Shown one piece after another: positions 10,001 to 16,512 of a DNA stretch of 64,000 nucleotides (position 1 is its first letter; every line of letters begins with the position of its first letter). A model generated the notes under the pieces. That model was not told the DNA's origin. It searched no databases and saw nothing but the letters and a program-made list of their open reading frames with translations. Made by a program: the position numbers and the translations under genes. Source of the DNA: Parafrankia discariae (GTDB taxonomy: Bacteria; Actinomycetota; Actinomycetes; Frankiales; Frankiaceae). The stretch is from positions 93,975 through 157,974 of the forward strand of contig NZ_KB891230.1 in the NCBI RefSeq assembly GCF_000373365.1. Reading direction: 5' to 3'.

Positions 10001-10734
10001 TCCGCTGGGCGCAGGGCTCACTGGCGCTGTGGCGGGACGACGACCTGGCCACGGCGGCGGAGATCTACCACCACGCCTTCGCCCTGCACCGGGAGACCGA
10101 GCTCTACGAGAGCGGCGCGTACCACCTCGCGCTGCTCGCGCTGTCCTGGGAGCAGGGCCGGCTGGACGAGCCGGACGAGCCGGACGAGCCGGACGAGCCG
10201 GTGCCGAGCAGCCCGTTCGTCCCGTGGGCGCCGGCGCTGACCGCGGTCGCCCGCCGCGACCCCGGCGCCGACAAGCTGCTGGCCGCGGAGATCGCGCAGG
10301 TCGAGCCGATCACCTGGACCACCCACGCGCGGCTGACGATGCTCGCCCACGCGGCCGCCGACCTCGGCCTGCGCTCGCAGGTCGCCACGTTGACCGCACG
10401 GCTGACGCCGGTCGCGCACTGCGTCGCGAACATCGGCCAGTGCGGCTACGTCGGCACGGTCGCGCTGGCCCTCGCCCGACTGGCCGCTCTGGACGACGAC
10501 CTCCCAGGCGCGCGGGAACACCTTCGCACCGCGGTGGACGTCGCCACCCGCGCGCGGGGCGTCGGTGCGCTGCTGCGCTGCCGTCTGTTCGCCGCGGAGC
10601 TCGCCACGCTCGCCGGCGATCCGGTGGACCTCGACGACCTGCGCGACGTCGCCGACCGCGCCGCCCGCCGGGGCATGATCGGCGTAGCTCGCGAGGCCCG
10701 CGCCCTCCTCACCCGCCACACCAACCCGACCTGA
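7090..10734 (+). CDS. SARP-type transcriptional regulator with BTAD and AAA ATPase domains
   Basis: This 1,214-residue regulator combines an OmpR-like winged-helix DNA-binding domain (about 1-95), a bacterial transcriptional activator domain (about 100-245), a Thr/Ala/Pro-rich linker (about 250-325) and an AAA/STAND ATPase. The ATPase has Walker A GPAGIGKSR at about 368-376 and Walker B VVAEDVHWAD near 459-468. A long helical TPR-like C-terminal half follows. The architecture matches the large SARP activators of antibiotic clusters. The GTG start is overlapped by a weak GAGGG. A four-fold 9-bp repeat encodes a PDE-rich stretch near residue 1027. It probably controls the adjacent FAD oxidoreductase or a distant pathway; the ligand is unknown. 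Confidence 0.9.
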   Translation: MPYYRLFGSIEVVRDGRPIQLGGPKQRAVLAALLLDAGRVVSVDRLAGAVWGDEHPPSMLSSLHAHISNLRRLLRDDERATSPIVRRTPGYLADVPPDDLDLRLFERECDRAQTAADAADWPGAVAAADRAAALRQGPLLAEFGDEPWVRGVANAVDERWAQCERSAVVGLLGSGRITAAVLRSRQLVHDAPLAERACHLHMIALYRAGRAAEALDAFRDHARRLADELGLEASPALRDLQGAILRQDPALESWPASPRTTGRATPTGSTAPTDPADASTRPANASTGPATSAAAAHAADPITANPITAGAARPAAPTTMAGGRTSEGEGTPEVRYGELVGRVREIAVLDSVLSEAMAGPVRWVVLTGPAGIGKSRLAEEAAAGWHRAGGAVSRTGCPDDDAVPPWWPVRQLLRDLGADPDDLLTPPSGADADAARFVVYGRVLDALTEAARSRPLLVVAEDVHWADTASLRLLTHLADAGACPGLALVVTARDVTGRPELDRLLAAAARRHGSRRLAVPPLTEGEVSELVNRISGQAIDAAEAAELADRTSGNPFFVCEYARLPAEDRAGGKVPVAVRSVLGQRLAVLDPAVLQVLRAAAVIGDVLDIDLLGKVTRLDRDELADLLDEASDEHVIIQAAGTGRYMFAHALLRDEVVAGISSLRRQRLHLRVAEAIGPVDGGPVNGGPGSGGPAGGGPGGGEALSRRAAHLAAAWPLAESADVFDACRAAALDAERRWQSEAAAHWWGQALDVLDRSAGDLDIDRDEVLVARVSALARAGRGQTVLDVVDAGLLDAVRRGRLDSAGRLAATLLRTSGSWPWAVYGDDPAPLLARLAGLETLVAADPAAHVRVLAALAVGSAYDPDGSVPDLLSHRAIELAERIGDDEALADALLARAVAFSGIAERAVESVELLSRLAAVPHASAQIDEVIAHGLLYLAKTALGDPGSAEHVRLGALGSDLLRLPASRVQFRWAQGSLALWRDDDLATAAEIYHHAFALHRETELYESGAYHLALLALSWEQGRLDEPDEPDEPDEPVPSSPFVPWAPALTAVARRDPGADKLLAAEIAQVEPITWTTHARLTMLAHAAADLGLRSQVATLTARLTPVAHCVANIGQCGYVGTVALALARLAALDDDLPGAREHLRTAVDVATRARGVGALLRCRLFAAELATLAGDPVDLDDLRDVADRAARRGMIGVAREARALLTRHTNPT
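10167..10202 (+). repeat. 9-bp tandem repeat (4 copies) inside the SARP gene
   Basis: Four in-frame copies of gacgagccg encode Asp-Glu-Pro triplets in a surface loop of the regulator's helical domain. Being in frame, copy-number change would alter length without breaking the gene. Confidence 0.85.
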
Positions 10735-10902
10735 CCCGACCTCGACCCAACCTGGCCGGGCCGGGCCGGGGCGGGGCAGGCCGGGGCAGGCCGGGGCGGC
10801 AGCCCGCCGGCACCGAGCGGAAACGAGTTGTGTCAGCAGCGCATGGACCGGCTGAGGCAACACGCATTGGCGGCCCTCCCACCTGGTGCGCCTCGGGCAC
10901 GG

Positions 10903-11095
10903 TGATCCCGAGCGGGCACGGCTCGCTCCGTTCAGGTGCCCGTCCAGCTCTGGCCCGCTCGCCGTTTGGTTTCTTTCTCGCCGTTTTAGAGGTCGATCTG
11001 GGCGTATTTCTTCCCGAAAGGGCAAGAAGGAAACGAAACGGCGAGCAGGCCACCCGAAGCTTCGGGCTTTTTATCCGATGAATGGCGATCCGCTC
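10903..11095 (+). repeat. Structured intergenic element, copy A
   Basis: This is the partner of the sequence at 55272-55440. Shared blocks in the same order are ATCCCGA-x-C-x-GGCACGGCTCG, a left stem arm (10958-10973), the run TTTGGTTTCTTTCTCGC, CCCGAAAGGG (11013-11022), a right stem arm (11030-11045), and AGGCC-x-CCCG followed by a T-rich end. The arms pair at 15 of 16 positions. Inside, CCC-GAAA-GGG forms a short hairpin with a GNRA-type loop on the + strand. At 11053-11066 the palindrome cccgaagcttcggg precedes a CTTTTTA run and looks like an intrinsic terminator. It could be a mobile non-autonomous repeat, a 3'-end RNA structure or an ncRNA. Confidence 0.75.
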
Positions 11096-11185
11096 CGCCC
11101 GCCGAGATCGAAGATCCCCGCGGCCACAGAGGTCGAGAGTCATCGCGACCACCGCCCGAAGATCACCCCGGGCCAATGATAACCC

Positions 11186-11204
11186 CGGGCCGAGGAGCGG
11201 CCCG
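11186..11204. terminator. Stem-loop, possible terminator
   Basis: A 7-bp perfect inverted repeat, CGGGCCG-AGGAG-CGGCCCG, lies between convergent genes. It has no U-tract, so it is at best an actinobacterial U-less terminator. Confidence 0.4.
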
Positions 11205-11272
11205 AGACGTTGCGCGACCGGGGCTGGTCCGAGGCGGCTCAGCGGCCGGCGCCGCAGGCGCCCTTCTCTCTA

Positions 11273-11340
11273 TATCCCCGACCCCGCCATATCCCCGACC
11301 CCGCCGTGTTCCCGGCCCCACTATATTCCCGGCCTCGCCT
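11273..11340. repeat. 17-bp tandem repeat, four units
   Basis: Units start at 11273, 11290, 11307 and 11324. The first two are tatccccgaccccgcc plus one base; the last two have drifted (tgttcccggccccacta, tattcccggcctcgcct). The array ends about 45 bp from the SnoaL-like gene stop. Confidence 0.85.
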
Positions 11341-11384
11341 ACGGCAATACCAGGAACCGCATTCACGGGCGTCTCGATTTCCCG

Positions 11385-11816
11385 TCAGGTGGTGGTGGAT
11401 CCGGTCAGTTCGACGCGGAGGCGGGTCAGGGTCGAGGAGGAGATCCGCCAGGCGTCGTCGATCTTCACATAGGTCTCGTGGTAATGACCGAACCCGGTTA
11501 CCGCGGTGCCGTTCGCGAACCAGATCCGGTCCTCCATGGCCCAGATTCCGGTGGCCTCCGACGGCGAGGTCAGCGTGATCTCCGGGGTGTGACCGTGGTG
11601 GACGGTGACCGCCTCCGCGAGGTGGGAGCTGACGAATCCGACGAACGCGTCGGCACCGGCGACCACACCGCCACCCGACCCGGTGGTGTCGACCACCAGG
11701 TCGTCGGTGAACAGGCCGCGCAGGCCGGCCCAGTCCTTCGTGTCGAGCAGACGGAAGTAGCGGGCCTTCAGCTGCTTGATGGCCTCGACGTCCCTGTTCA
11801 CCGCGAAGTCGTCCAC
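11385..11816 (-). CDS. NTF2/SnoaL-like protein
   Basis: This 143-residue protein is of the nuclear transport factor 2-like (SnoaL_4) fold, a small alpha+beta cone that houses either isomerases, hydratases or dehydratases or no catalysis. The GTG start at 11816 has GGAGG 7 bases upstream. Diagnostic segments are IKQLKARYFRLLDTKDW near residues 12-29, LFTDDLVVDTT, a mid-strand histidine pair (VHHGHTPEI) and the terminal strands WRISSSTLTRLRV. No membrane segment is present. It is transcribed toward the 17-bp tandem repeat. The substrate is unknown; aromatic or steroid-like ligands are typical of relatives. Confidence 0.85.
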   Translation of the reverse strand: MDDFAVNRDVEAIKQLKARYFRLLDTKDWAGLRGLFTDDLVVDTTGSGGGVVAGADAFVGFVSSHLAEAVTVHHGHTPEITLTSPSEATGIWAMEDRIWFANGTAVTGFGHYHETYVKIDDAWRISSSTLTRLRVELTGSTTT

Positions 11817-12216
11817 CGACGTTCCTCCACTTCCCCGCGCCTCCCCGACCCGCCGCCGGTCGAGTGCGCGGTGTGCGGCTCGTCCGTGGCCTCGTCAGCC
11901 AGTGCGTTCGGGATGGCCAGCGTAACCGCGCCCTCCGTGACGGTGGAGTCGAAGAAATCCCCGCCGGGCGCGTGCGGCCCGGCTCGGGGGTCGCGGAGCA
12001 GGTCTCGGCCCTTGGCCCGGGCGCCCGTCGTCGAGAAGCGGAGCAGCCGGCGTCCGATGTCCGGCGTCCGCGACGTGGTGGACGTTCGGGACGCGGAGCG
12101 GCCGGCGCTCGGCGTCCGCGACGTGGTGGACGTTCGGGACGCGGAGCGGCCGGCGCTCGGCGTCCGCGACGTGGTGGACGTTCGGGAGATGGGGCAGCCC
12201 GGGCTCGCCGATACGC
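11817..12216. other. Intergenic region carrying the 48-bp minisatellite
   Basis: This 400-bp gap lies between the ferredoxin stop and the SnoaL-like start, both read leftward. It contains the 48-bp tandem array. Frames through the array code only for Arg/Pro-rich repeats and have no ribosome-binding site, so I do not call a gene. Confidence 0.6.
12063..12187. repeat. 48-bp tandem repeat, 2.6 copies
   Basis: The unit starts ggcgtccgcgacgtggtgga and recurs at 12063, 12111 and 12159 with essentially no divergence over 125 bp. The third copy is truncated at 12187. Near-perfect identity suggests recent expansion or slippage. Confidence 0.93.
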
Positions 12217-12555
12217 CTACTTCTTGAACGCGGCGACGAATTCCGAGTCGGCGTTGATCTTACCGACACCGGCCGCGCCGCCCGGCTCGCCGAGCGCCTC
12301 CTCCCGGCCGGGCAGGACCTCGGAGAAGAAGAGCTCCTCGCTCTTGATGAATTCCTGTTCCTCGTCCGGGACCATCTCGTCGATCATCGCCGCCCCGACC
12401 GGGCAGGCGACCGCGCACGCCCCGCACTCGGTGCATTCGTCGGGGTTGATGTACATCTTGCGGTTTCCCTCGTAGATGCAGTCGGCCGGGCATCCGCCAC
12501 CCAGGCACGCGCCGTCCTTGACATCGATGCACGCGGAGGTGATCACGAATGGCAT
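12217..12555 (-). CDS. Dicluster ferredoxin with atypical cysteine spacing and C-terminal extension
   Basis: This 112-residue ferredoxin is expected to transfer electrons through iron-sulfur clusters in the cytoplasm. The N-terminal half follows the 7Fe FdxA pattern (ACIDVKDGAC, then CPADCIYEG, then ECTECGACAVACPV). In FdxA-type proteins the first motif runs C-x7-C-x3-C; here it is C9-x7-C17-x4-C22-x3-C26, because four residues LGGG separate C17 and C22. The second motif, C-x2-C-x2-C-x3-CP, is intact. Residues 66-112 form an acidic extension not needed for cluster binding. It is divergent from the CooC-like ATPase gene across 512 bp. Its redox partner is unknown. Confidence 0.9.
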   Translation of the reverse strand: MPFVITSACIDVKDGACLGGGCPADCIYEGNRKMYINPDECTECGACAVACPVGAAMIDEMVPDEEQEFIKSEELFFSEVLPGREEALGEPGGAAGVGKINADSEFVAAFKK

Positions 12556-12717
12556 GATGATATCCTCTCCAATCAGCCGAACAGGACGGCGGCCGCCGAC
12601 CGCGGTACACCCGCGTCGACGGCCCGCTTTTCTCGGCCGCGCGCCGACCGGAGTAGGCCGAATTCCGGCGAACCCGCATAGATTATTGGCGGGCGCATGT
12701 CACAGCGACGCTTCGCC

Positions 12718-12757
12718 CGGTAAACGACAGGTAACGAAGAAATCTTTCCGTTTACCG
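12718..12757. promoter_or_regulatory. 9-bp inverted repeat (CGGTAAACG / CGTTTACCG)
   Basis: The arms at 12718-12726 and 12749-12757 match perfectly across a 22-bp spacer in an AT-rich patch 160-200 bp upstream of the ferredoxin start. It may be a leader stem or a pair of half-sites. Confidence 0.5.
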
Positions 12758-13006
12758 AAAAAGAAATCGAACAGGTGCGAGGCGCCGAAAGATCGCGGGA
12801 TATTCCCGAGGATGACTCTTTCTTCCGCGGTATCCCGCACCCGGCGGGCCAGCCCGCCCCCCACCCCACCCCGGGCGGCCCGTCCCGCCGGGGCGGCCAC
12901 ACCCGACGGGCACCCGCCGCGCGGCCGCCGCGCCCCCGCCGCGCGGCCGCCCTCGGACCGGCGCGACCCGGCGACCCGGCGACCCACCTCCAGACTATCG
13001 AAAACG

Positions 13007-13017
13007 ATAACGGTTAT
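13007..13017. promoter_or_regulatory. ATAAC-G-GTTAT palindrome, Fur-family-like operator
   Basis: A perfect 5-1-5 palindrome is centred at 13012. It extends imperfectly to a 7-1-7 arrangement (CGATAAC-G-GTTATGA), which is the layout of Fur/Zur-type boxes, and is preceded by atcgaaaacgat, itself an inverted repeat. It lies 50 bp before the CooC-like start, where an operator would sit. Confidence 0.5.
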
Positions 13018-13067
13018 GATGCCGCTCTGATCGCGGCAACGCCGCCACGACCTCGGAGACAGCCACC

Positions 13068-14057
13068 ATGAAGATCGCCTTCGTCGGCAAGGGCGGGAGC
13101 GGGAAGACGACGCTCTCCGCCCTGCTGTGCCGTCACCTCGCCGCCCTCGGCCATCCTGTCCTCGCCATCGACGCCGACATCAACCAGCACCTGGGTGCGG
13201 CTCTCGGCGGAGCGGACGGCACCGGGGCCACGGCACCGCCGATGGGTGAGCACCTCGACGTGATCAAGGACTACCTGCGCGGCAGCAACCCGCGCATCCC
13301 GTCGGCCGTGCTGATGGTCAAGACGACACCGCCCGGCCCCGGGTCGCGGCTGCTGCGAACGGATGACGCCAACCCGCTGTGGGCGCGTTTCGGTGTGGAC
13401 GTCGGCGGTGTCCGGCTGCTCGCGACCGGCGCGTTCACCGAGGACGATCTCGGCGTCGCCTGCTTCCACTCGAAGCTCGGCGCGGTCGAGCTGCTGCTGA
13501 ACCATCTGGTGGACGGCGCCGGCGACTACGTCGTCGTCGACATGACGGCGGGGGCCGACGCGTTCGCGTCCGGACTGTTCACCCGCTTCGACCACACCTT
13601 CCTGGTCTGCGAGCCGACGCGGAAGGCGATCGCCGTCCACGACCAGTACCGGGAGTACGCGGCACAGTACGAGATCACCGTGTCGGCCGTGGGCAACAAG
13701 ATCTCCGACGACTCCGATGTCGCGTTCCTGCGTGAGCACCTCGGCGCGGACCTGCGTGCCTGCTTCCGGCACTGTCCGCCCGTCCGCGCGCTGGAGCAGG
13801 GCCGGCCGTTCCACCTCGACGACCTCGACCCGGCGACGAGGTCCGCCCTGGCCACATTGCAGGACCTGGTCGACGGCACCGTGCGCGATCCCGGACGATT
13901 CGTGGCCCAGATGCACGAGATCCACCGCCGTAACGCCCGTGCCTGGGCGAACCGGGCGGCCGGCGTCGACCTGACCACGCAGATCGACCCCGCCTACCGT
14001 CCCCCGTACCCGCCGGTTCCCGGGCCCAGCACGGCCCCGGCCGAGATCACCGGCTAG
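13068..14057 (+). CDS. CooC-like P-loop ATPase (MinD/ParA superfamily)
   Basis: This 329-residue SIMIBI NTPase resembles CooC, the ATPase that helps insert nickel into carbon monoxide dehydrogenase, and related maturation factors. The deviant Walker A KGGSGKTT is at residues 8-15, followed by IDADINQHLG (switch I region), VVVDMTAGAD (Walker B) and a later NKISD motif for base recognition. The C-terminal 60 residues are a Pro-rich extension. No dehydrogenase gene lies in this window, so the client metalloenzyme is unknown. It is divergent from a ferredoxin gene and has a Fur-like palindrome upstream, which suggests metal-responsive control. This is inference. Confidence 0.85.
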   Translation: MKIAFVGKGGSGKTTLSALLCRHLAALGHPVLAIDADINQHLGAALGGADGTGATAPPMGEHLDVIKDYLRGSNPRIPSAVLMVKTTPPGPGSRLLRTDDANPLWARFGVDVGGVRLLATGAFTEDDLGVACFHSKLGAVELLLNHLVDGAGDYVVVDMTAGADAFASGLFTRFDHTFLVCEPTRKAIAVHDQYREYAAQYEITVSAVGNKISDDSDVAFLREHLGADLRACFRHCPPVRALEQGRPFHLDDLDPATRSALATLQDLVDGTVRDPGRFVAQMHEIHRRNARAWANRAAGVDLTTQIDPAYRPPYPPVPGPSTAPAEITG

Positions 14058-14084
14058 TCCCGCCGGCCGGCCCGCCCACTGGCC

Positions 14085-14783
14085 CTACCCGCCCGGAGCG
14101 GTCTGGTGGGTGGGTGGGTCCGGAACGAGGGCGGAGACGGGGGAGGGGACGGACGTCCACCGTTCGTGGTGGACGGCGGCTTCGAGGGGACGGCGCTGGG
14201 CCCAGCCGTGGCGTTCGAGGTCGGGGGTGGACTCGAGGTGGCTCACCGGTCCGAGACACAGCCAGGCCACCGGGCGCAGGCCCGCCGGCAGGCCGAGCAG
14301 CTCGCGGACGAAATCCTCCCGGTAGAAGGACACCCAGCCGACGCCGAGCCCCTCGGCCGTCGCCGCCAGCCACAGGTTCTCGATCGCCAGGCACACCGAG
14401 TACAGGCCGGCGTCGGCGATGGCGTGCCGGCCGAGGACGGCCGGTGCGCCGCGGGCCGCGTCATAGGTGACGGCCAGCGAGAGCGTCGACTCCAGCACGC
14501 CGTCGATCTTGATCGCCGCGAAACGCTCGGCCCGCTCACCGCTGAGCGTGGCGGCGAACACCTGCCGTTCGTGCTGGACGTGGGCGTGCAGCGCCGCCTT
14601 CGTCGCGGCGCCCGTCACGACGATGAAGTCCCACGGCTGGCTGAGGCCGACGCTGGGCGCCGCGTGCGCGGCGGCCAGCACCCGGCGCAGCACGTCGGGC
14701 CCGAGCGGCTCCCCGGTGAACTGCCCGCGGACGTCCCGTCGCCGCCGGATGGTCTGGTAGAGCGCCTCGGCGACGGGATTCAC
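14085..14783 (-). CDS. bluB: 5,6-dimethylbenzimidazole synthase BluB
   Basis: BluB cleaves reduced FMN with oxygen to give 5,6-dimethylbenzimidazole, the lower ligand of vitamin B12. The 232-residue protein has the nitroreductase-like fold signatures RRRDVRGQF (about 14-22, phosphate binding), HAAPSVGLSQPWDF (about 40-53) and AIENLWLAATAEGLGVGWVS. The GTG start at 14783 is weakly supported by an overlapping GGAG. It lies 37 bp downstream of the thiolase gene on the same strand and ends 27 bp from the convergent CooC-like gene. No other cobalamin gene is in the window, so it appears as a stand-alone B12 gene. Confidence 0.88.
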   Translation of the reverse strand: MNPVAEALYQTIRRRRDVRGQFTGEPLGPDVLRRVLAAAHAAPSVGLSQPWDFIVVTGAATKAALHAHVQHERQVFAATLSGERAERFAAIKIDGVLESTLSLAVTYDAARGAPAVLGRHAIADAGLYSVCLAIENLWLAATAEGLGVGWVSFYREDFVRELLGLPAGLRPVAWLCLGPVSHLESTPDLERHGWAQRRPLEAAVHHERWTSVPSPVSALVPDPPTHQTAPGG

Positions 14784-14820
14784 TCCGGTGGATCGAGGCC
14801 GGGGATCCGGGAGCGGCTGG

Positions 14821-15969
14821 TCAGTCAGCGACGAGTTCCACGATCGCGGCGTTGGCGGTGCCGCCGCCCTCGCACATGGTCTGCAGCCCGTACCGGATGC
14901 CGTTGTCGCGCATGTGGTGGGCGAGGCGGGTCATCAGGATCGCGCCCGAGGCGCCGAGGGGATGCCCGACCGCGATGGCGCCGCCCAGCGGGTTGAGGAC
15001 CTTCGGGTCGGCGCCGGTGTCCGCCAGCCAGGCCAGCGGGACGGAGGCGAAGGCCTCGTTGACCTCGAACGCGCCGATGTCACCGATGGAGAGCCCGGCC
15101 CGGGCGAGGACCTTCTCCGTGGCGGGGATCGGCCCGCTCAGGATGAGCAGCGGGTCGGAGCCGACTACCGCGCCGCTGTGGTAGCGCACGATCGGCCGCA
15201 GGCCCAGCTCGCGCGCCTTCTCGGGGGTGGTCACGAGCAGCGCGGCGGCGCCGTCGGAGATCTGCGAGGAGCTCCCGGCGTGCAGTAGACCGTCCTCGCC
15301 GGTGATGGGCTTGAGCCCGGCGAGCTTCTCCGGTGTCGTGCCGCGCCGCAGGCCCTCGTCGACGGTGAACGGGCCGGACTCGGTCGGGACGGCGACGATC
15401 TGCTGCTCGAAGGCACCGGCGTCGACCGCGGCGGCGGCGCGCTCGTGGCTCAGCGAGGAGAACTCGTCCAGCTGCCGGCGGGAGAAGCCCCAGCGGCGCG
15501 CGATCCGCTCGGCGCCGACGATCTGGTTGAAGTCGGAGCCGTCGTAGCGTGCCTTGGCGCTCGGCCCGTAGGGCTCGCCCATCTGCCGGGTGGCGCCCAT
15601 CGGGATGCGGCTCATCGACTCGACACCGCCGGCCACGACGAGATCCTGCTGGCCGGACATGACGGCGAACGCGGCGTGGTCGAGCGCCTGCTGGCTCGAT
15701 CCGCACGCCCGGTTCACGGTGACCGCGGGGACGCTCTCGGGCCAGCCGGCGGCGAGGACGGTGTACCGGCCGACGTTGCTCGACTGGTCACCGAGCTGGG
15801 TCACGCAGCCCCACTGGACATCGTCGACGAGCGCGGGGTCGATCCCGGTCCGGTTGACGAGCTCGTTGAGCACCAGCGCGCCCAGCTCCACCGGGTGCAC
15901 GCCCGCCAGGGAGCCGTTGCGCTTCCCGATCGGCGTGCGCACCGCCTCCACGATCACTGCTTCTCGCAC
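14821..15969 (-). CDS. Thiolase (acetyl-CoA C-acyltransferase)
   Basis: This 382-residue thiolase catalyses CoA-dependent cleavage of 3-ketoacyl-CoA or the reverse condensation. The GTG start at 15969 (VREAVIVEAVRTPIGK) has GAGGGA upstream and is preferred over the longer frame. The nucleophile is C89 in VNRACGSSQQ. The NEAF motif follows, then H336 in AVGHPLGASG and the second cysteine, C366, in MCEGGGTANA, so all catalytic residues are present. The length is typical. It may be co-transcribed with bluB, although no metabolic link is obvious. It resembles degradative (FadA-type) enzymes more than biosynthetic ones, but substrate length cannot be set. Confidence 0.92.
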   Translation of the reverse strand: MREAVIVEAVRTPIGKRNGSLAGVHPVELGALVLNELVNRTGIDPALVDDVQWGCVTQLGDQSSNVGRYTVLAAGWPESVPAVTVNRACGSSQQALDHAAFAVMSGQQDLVVAGGVESMSRIPMGATRQMGEPYGPSAKARYDGSDFNQIVGAERIARRWGFSRRQLDEFSSLSHERAAAAVDAGAFEQQIVAVPTESGPFTVDEGLRRGTTPEKLAGLKPITGEDGLLHAGSSSQISDGAAALLVTTPEKARELGLRPIVRYHSGAVVGSDPLLILSGPIPATEKVLARAGLSIGDIGAFEVNEAFASVPLAWLADTGADPKVLNPLGGAIAVGHPLGASGAILMTRLAHHMRDNGIRYGLQTMCEGGGTANAAIVELVAD

Positions 15970-16512
15970 GGCAGTCCCTCTTCTCTCGTCCCTGCGCCCA
16001 ACGGTGCCACAGTTCGTGCCTTGACGTCCCTGCCGCCCGACGCGTTCCGGGGACCACCGTGACGAGTGGCACAAGAGCAGACGCCGGGGCTCCGCTGTGC
16101 GCGTCGGCTGTGCGCGTCGGTGGCGGCAGCGGCGGCGGGCAGGTGGTCACCCCCGCATGGGCACCCTCGTTGGTGTCGAGATTCACCGGGAGCCGCGCGT
16201 TGATCCCGCGCGATGTGCGGCAGGGGTGCCATGGTCACGCACAGACGCCGTCACACTCCAGGCGGCCCAGGTGATACGCGCGCCGACAACACCGGCCGGA
16301 TAATTGACGCTCCGGCGTGAGTGGGAAGTGTGGCCGATGGGCGACCGTCCGCCACCTTCGGGCCTTCGTAGCAGCGAAAACTCGCCCGCCCGACACTCAC
16401 GTCACTGTAATGAGGTGCTGACGCGCACGGCACGGCGAACCGTTACGTGAGAGGCACGTAATCATGGCCCGTAAAGCACCGCGAGCCAGGGCCCTCAGCG
16501 ACGGTATGTACG
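15970..16512. other. Intergenic region before the glycan locus
   Basis: This 543-bp region is the divergent promoter region of the thiolase gene and the csl-type locus. I see TTGACG at 16305 without a convincing -10 box, and a 19-bp inverted repeat at 16443-16461. No gene is supported. Confidence 0.5.
16443..16461. promoter_or_regulatory. TTACGTG-N5-CACGTAA operator candidate
   Basis: Perfect 7-bp arms flank AGAGG. The site lies 51 bp before the first possible start of the csl-type locus, so it could be the operator controlling that locus. Confidence 0.5.

Larger units (their letters stand above)
10735..11384. other. 650-bp intergenic region with structured repeats
   Basis: No gene is supported here. 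The region lies between convergent genes and carries a G/C-rich mini-tandem at 10753-10800, structured element copy A (10903-11095), a stem-loop at 11186-11204 and a 17-bp tandem repeat at 11273-11340, each described separately. Confidence 0.6.
12556..13067. other. Divergent regulatory region between ferredoxin and CooC-like genes
   Basis: This 512-bp region has no supported gene. It includes a local AT-rich patch around 12715-12790 with a long-range inverted repeat, a G/C-rich Pro/Arg-like stretch at 12840-12980, and a compact palindrome just before the ATPase gene. It probably holds both promoters. Confidence 0.55.

Noticed and set aside
10753-10800. Short GGCCGGGGC-type run after the SARP gene.
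   Set aside because: A simple G/C repeat (ggccgggccggggcgggg) with no clear stem symmetry or T-tract; not distinctive.
11895-12269. Possible - strand repeat protein with three 16-residue repeats.
   Set aside because: It is the translation of the 48-bp DNA minisatellite, without ribosome-binding site, and overlaps the ferredoxin end.
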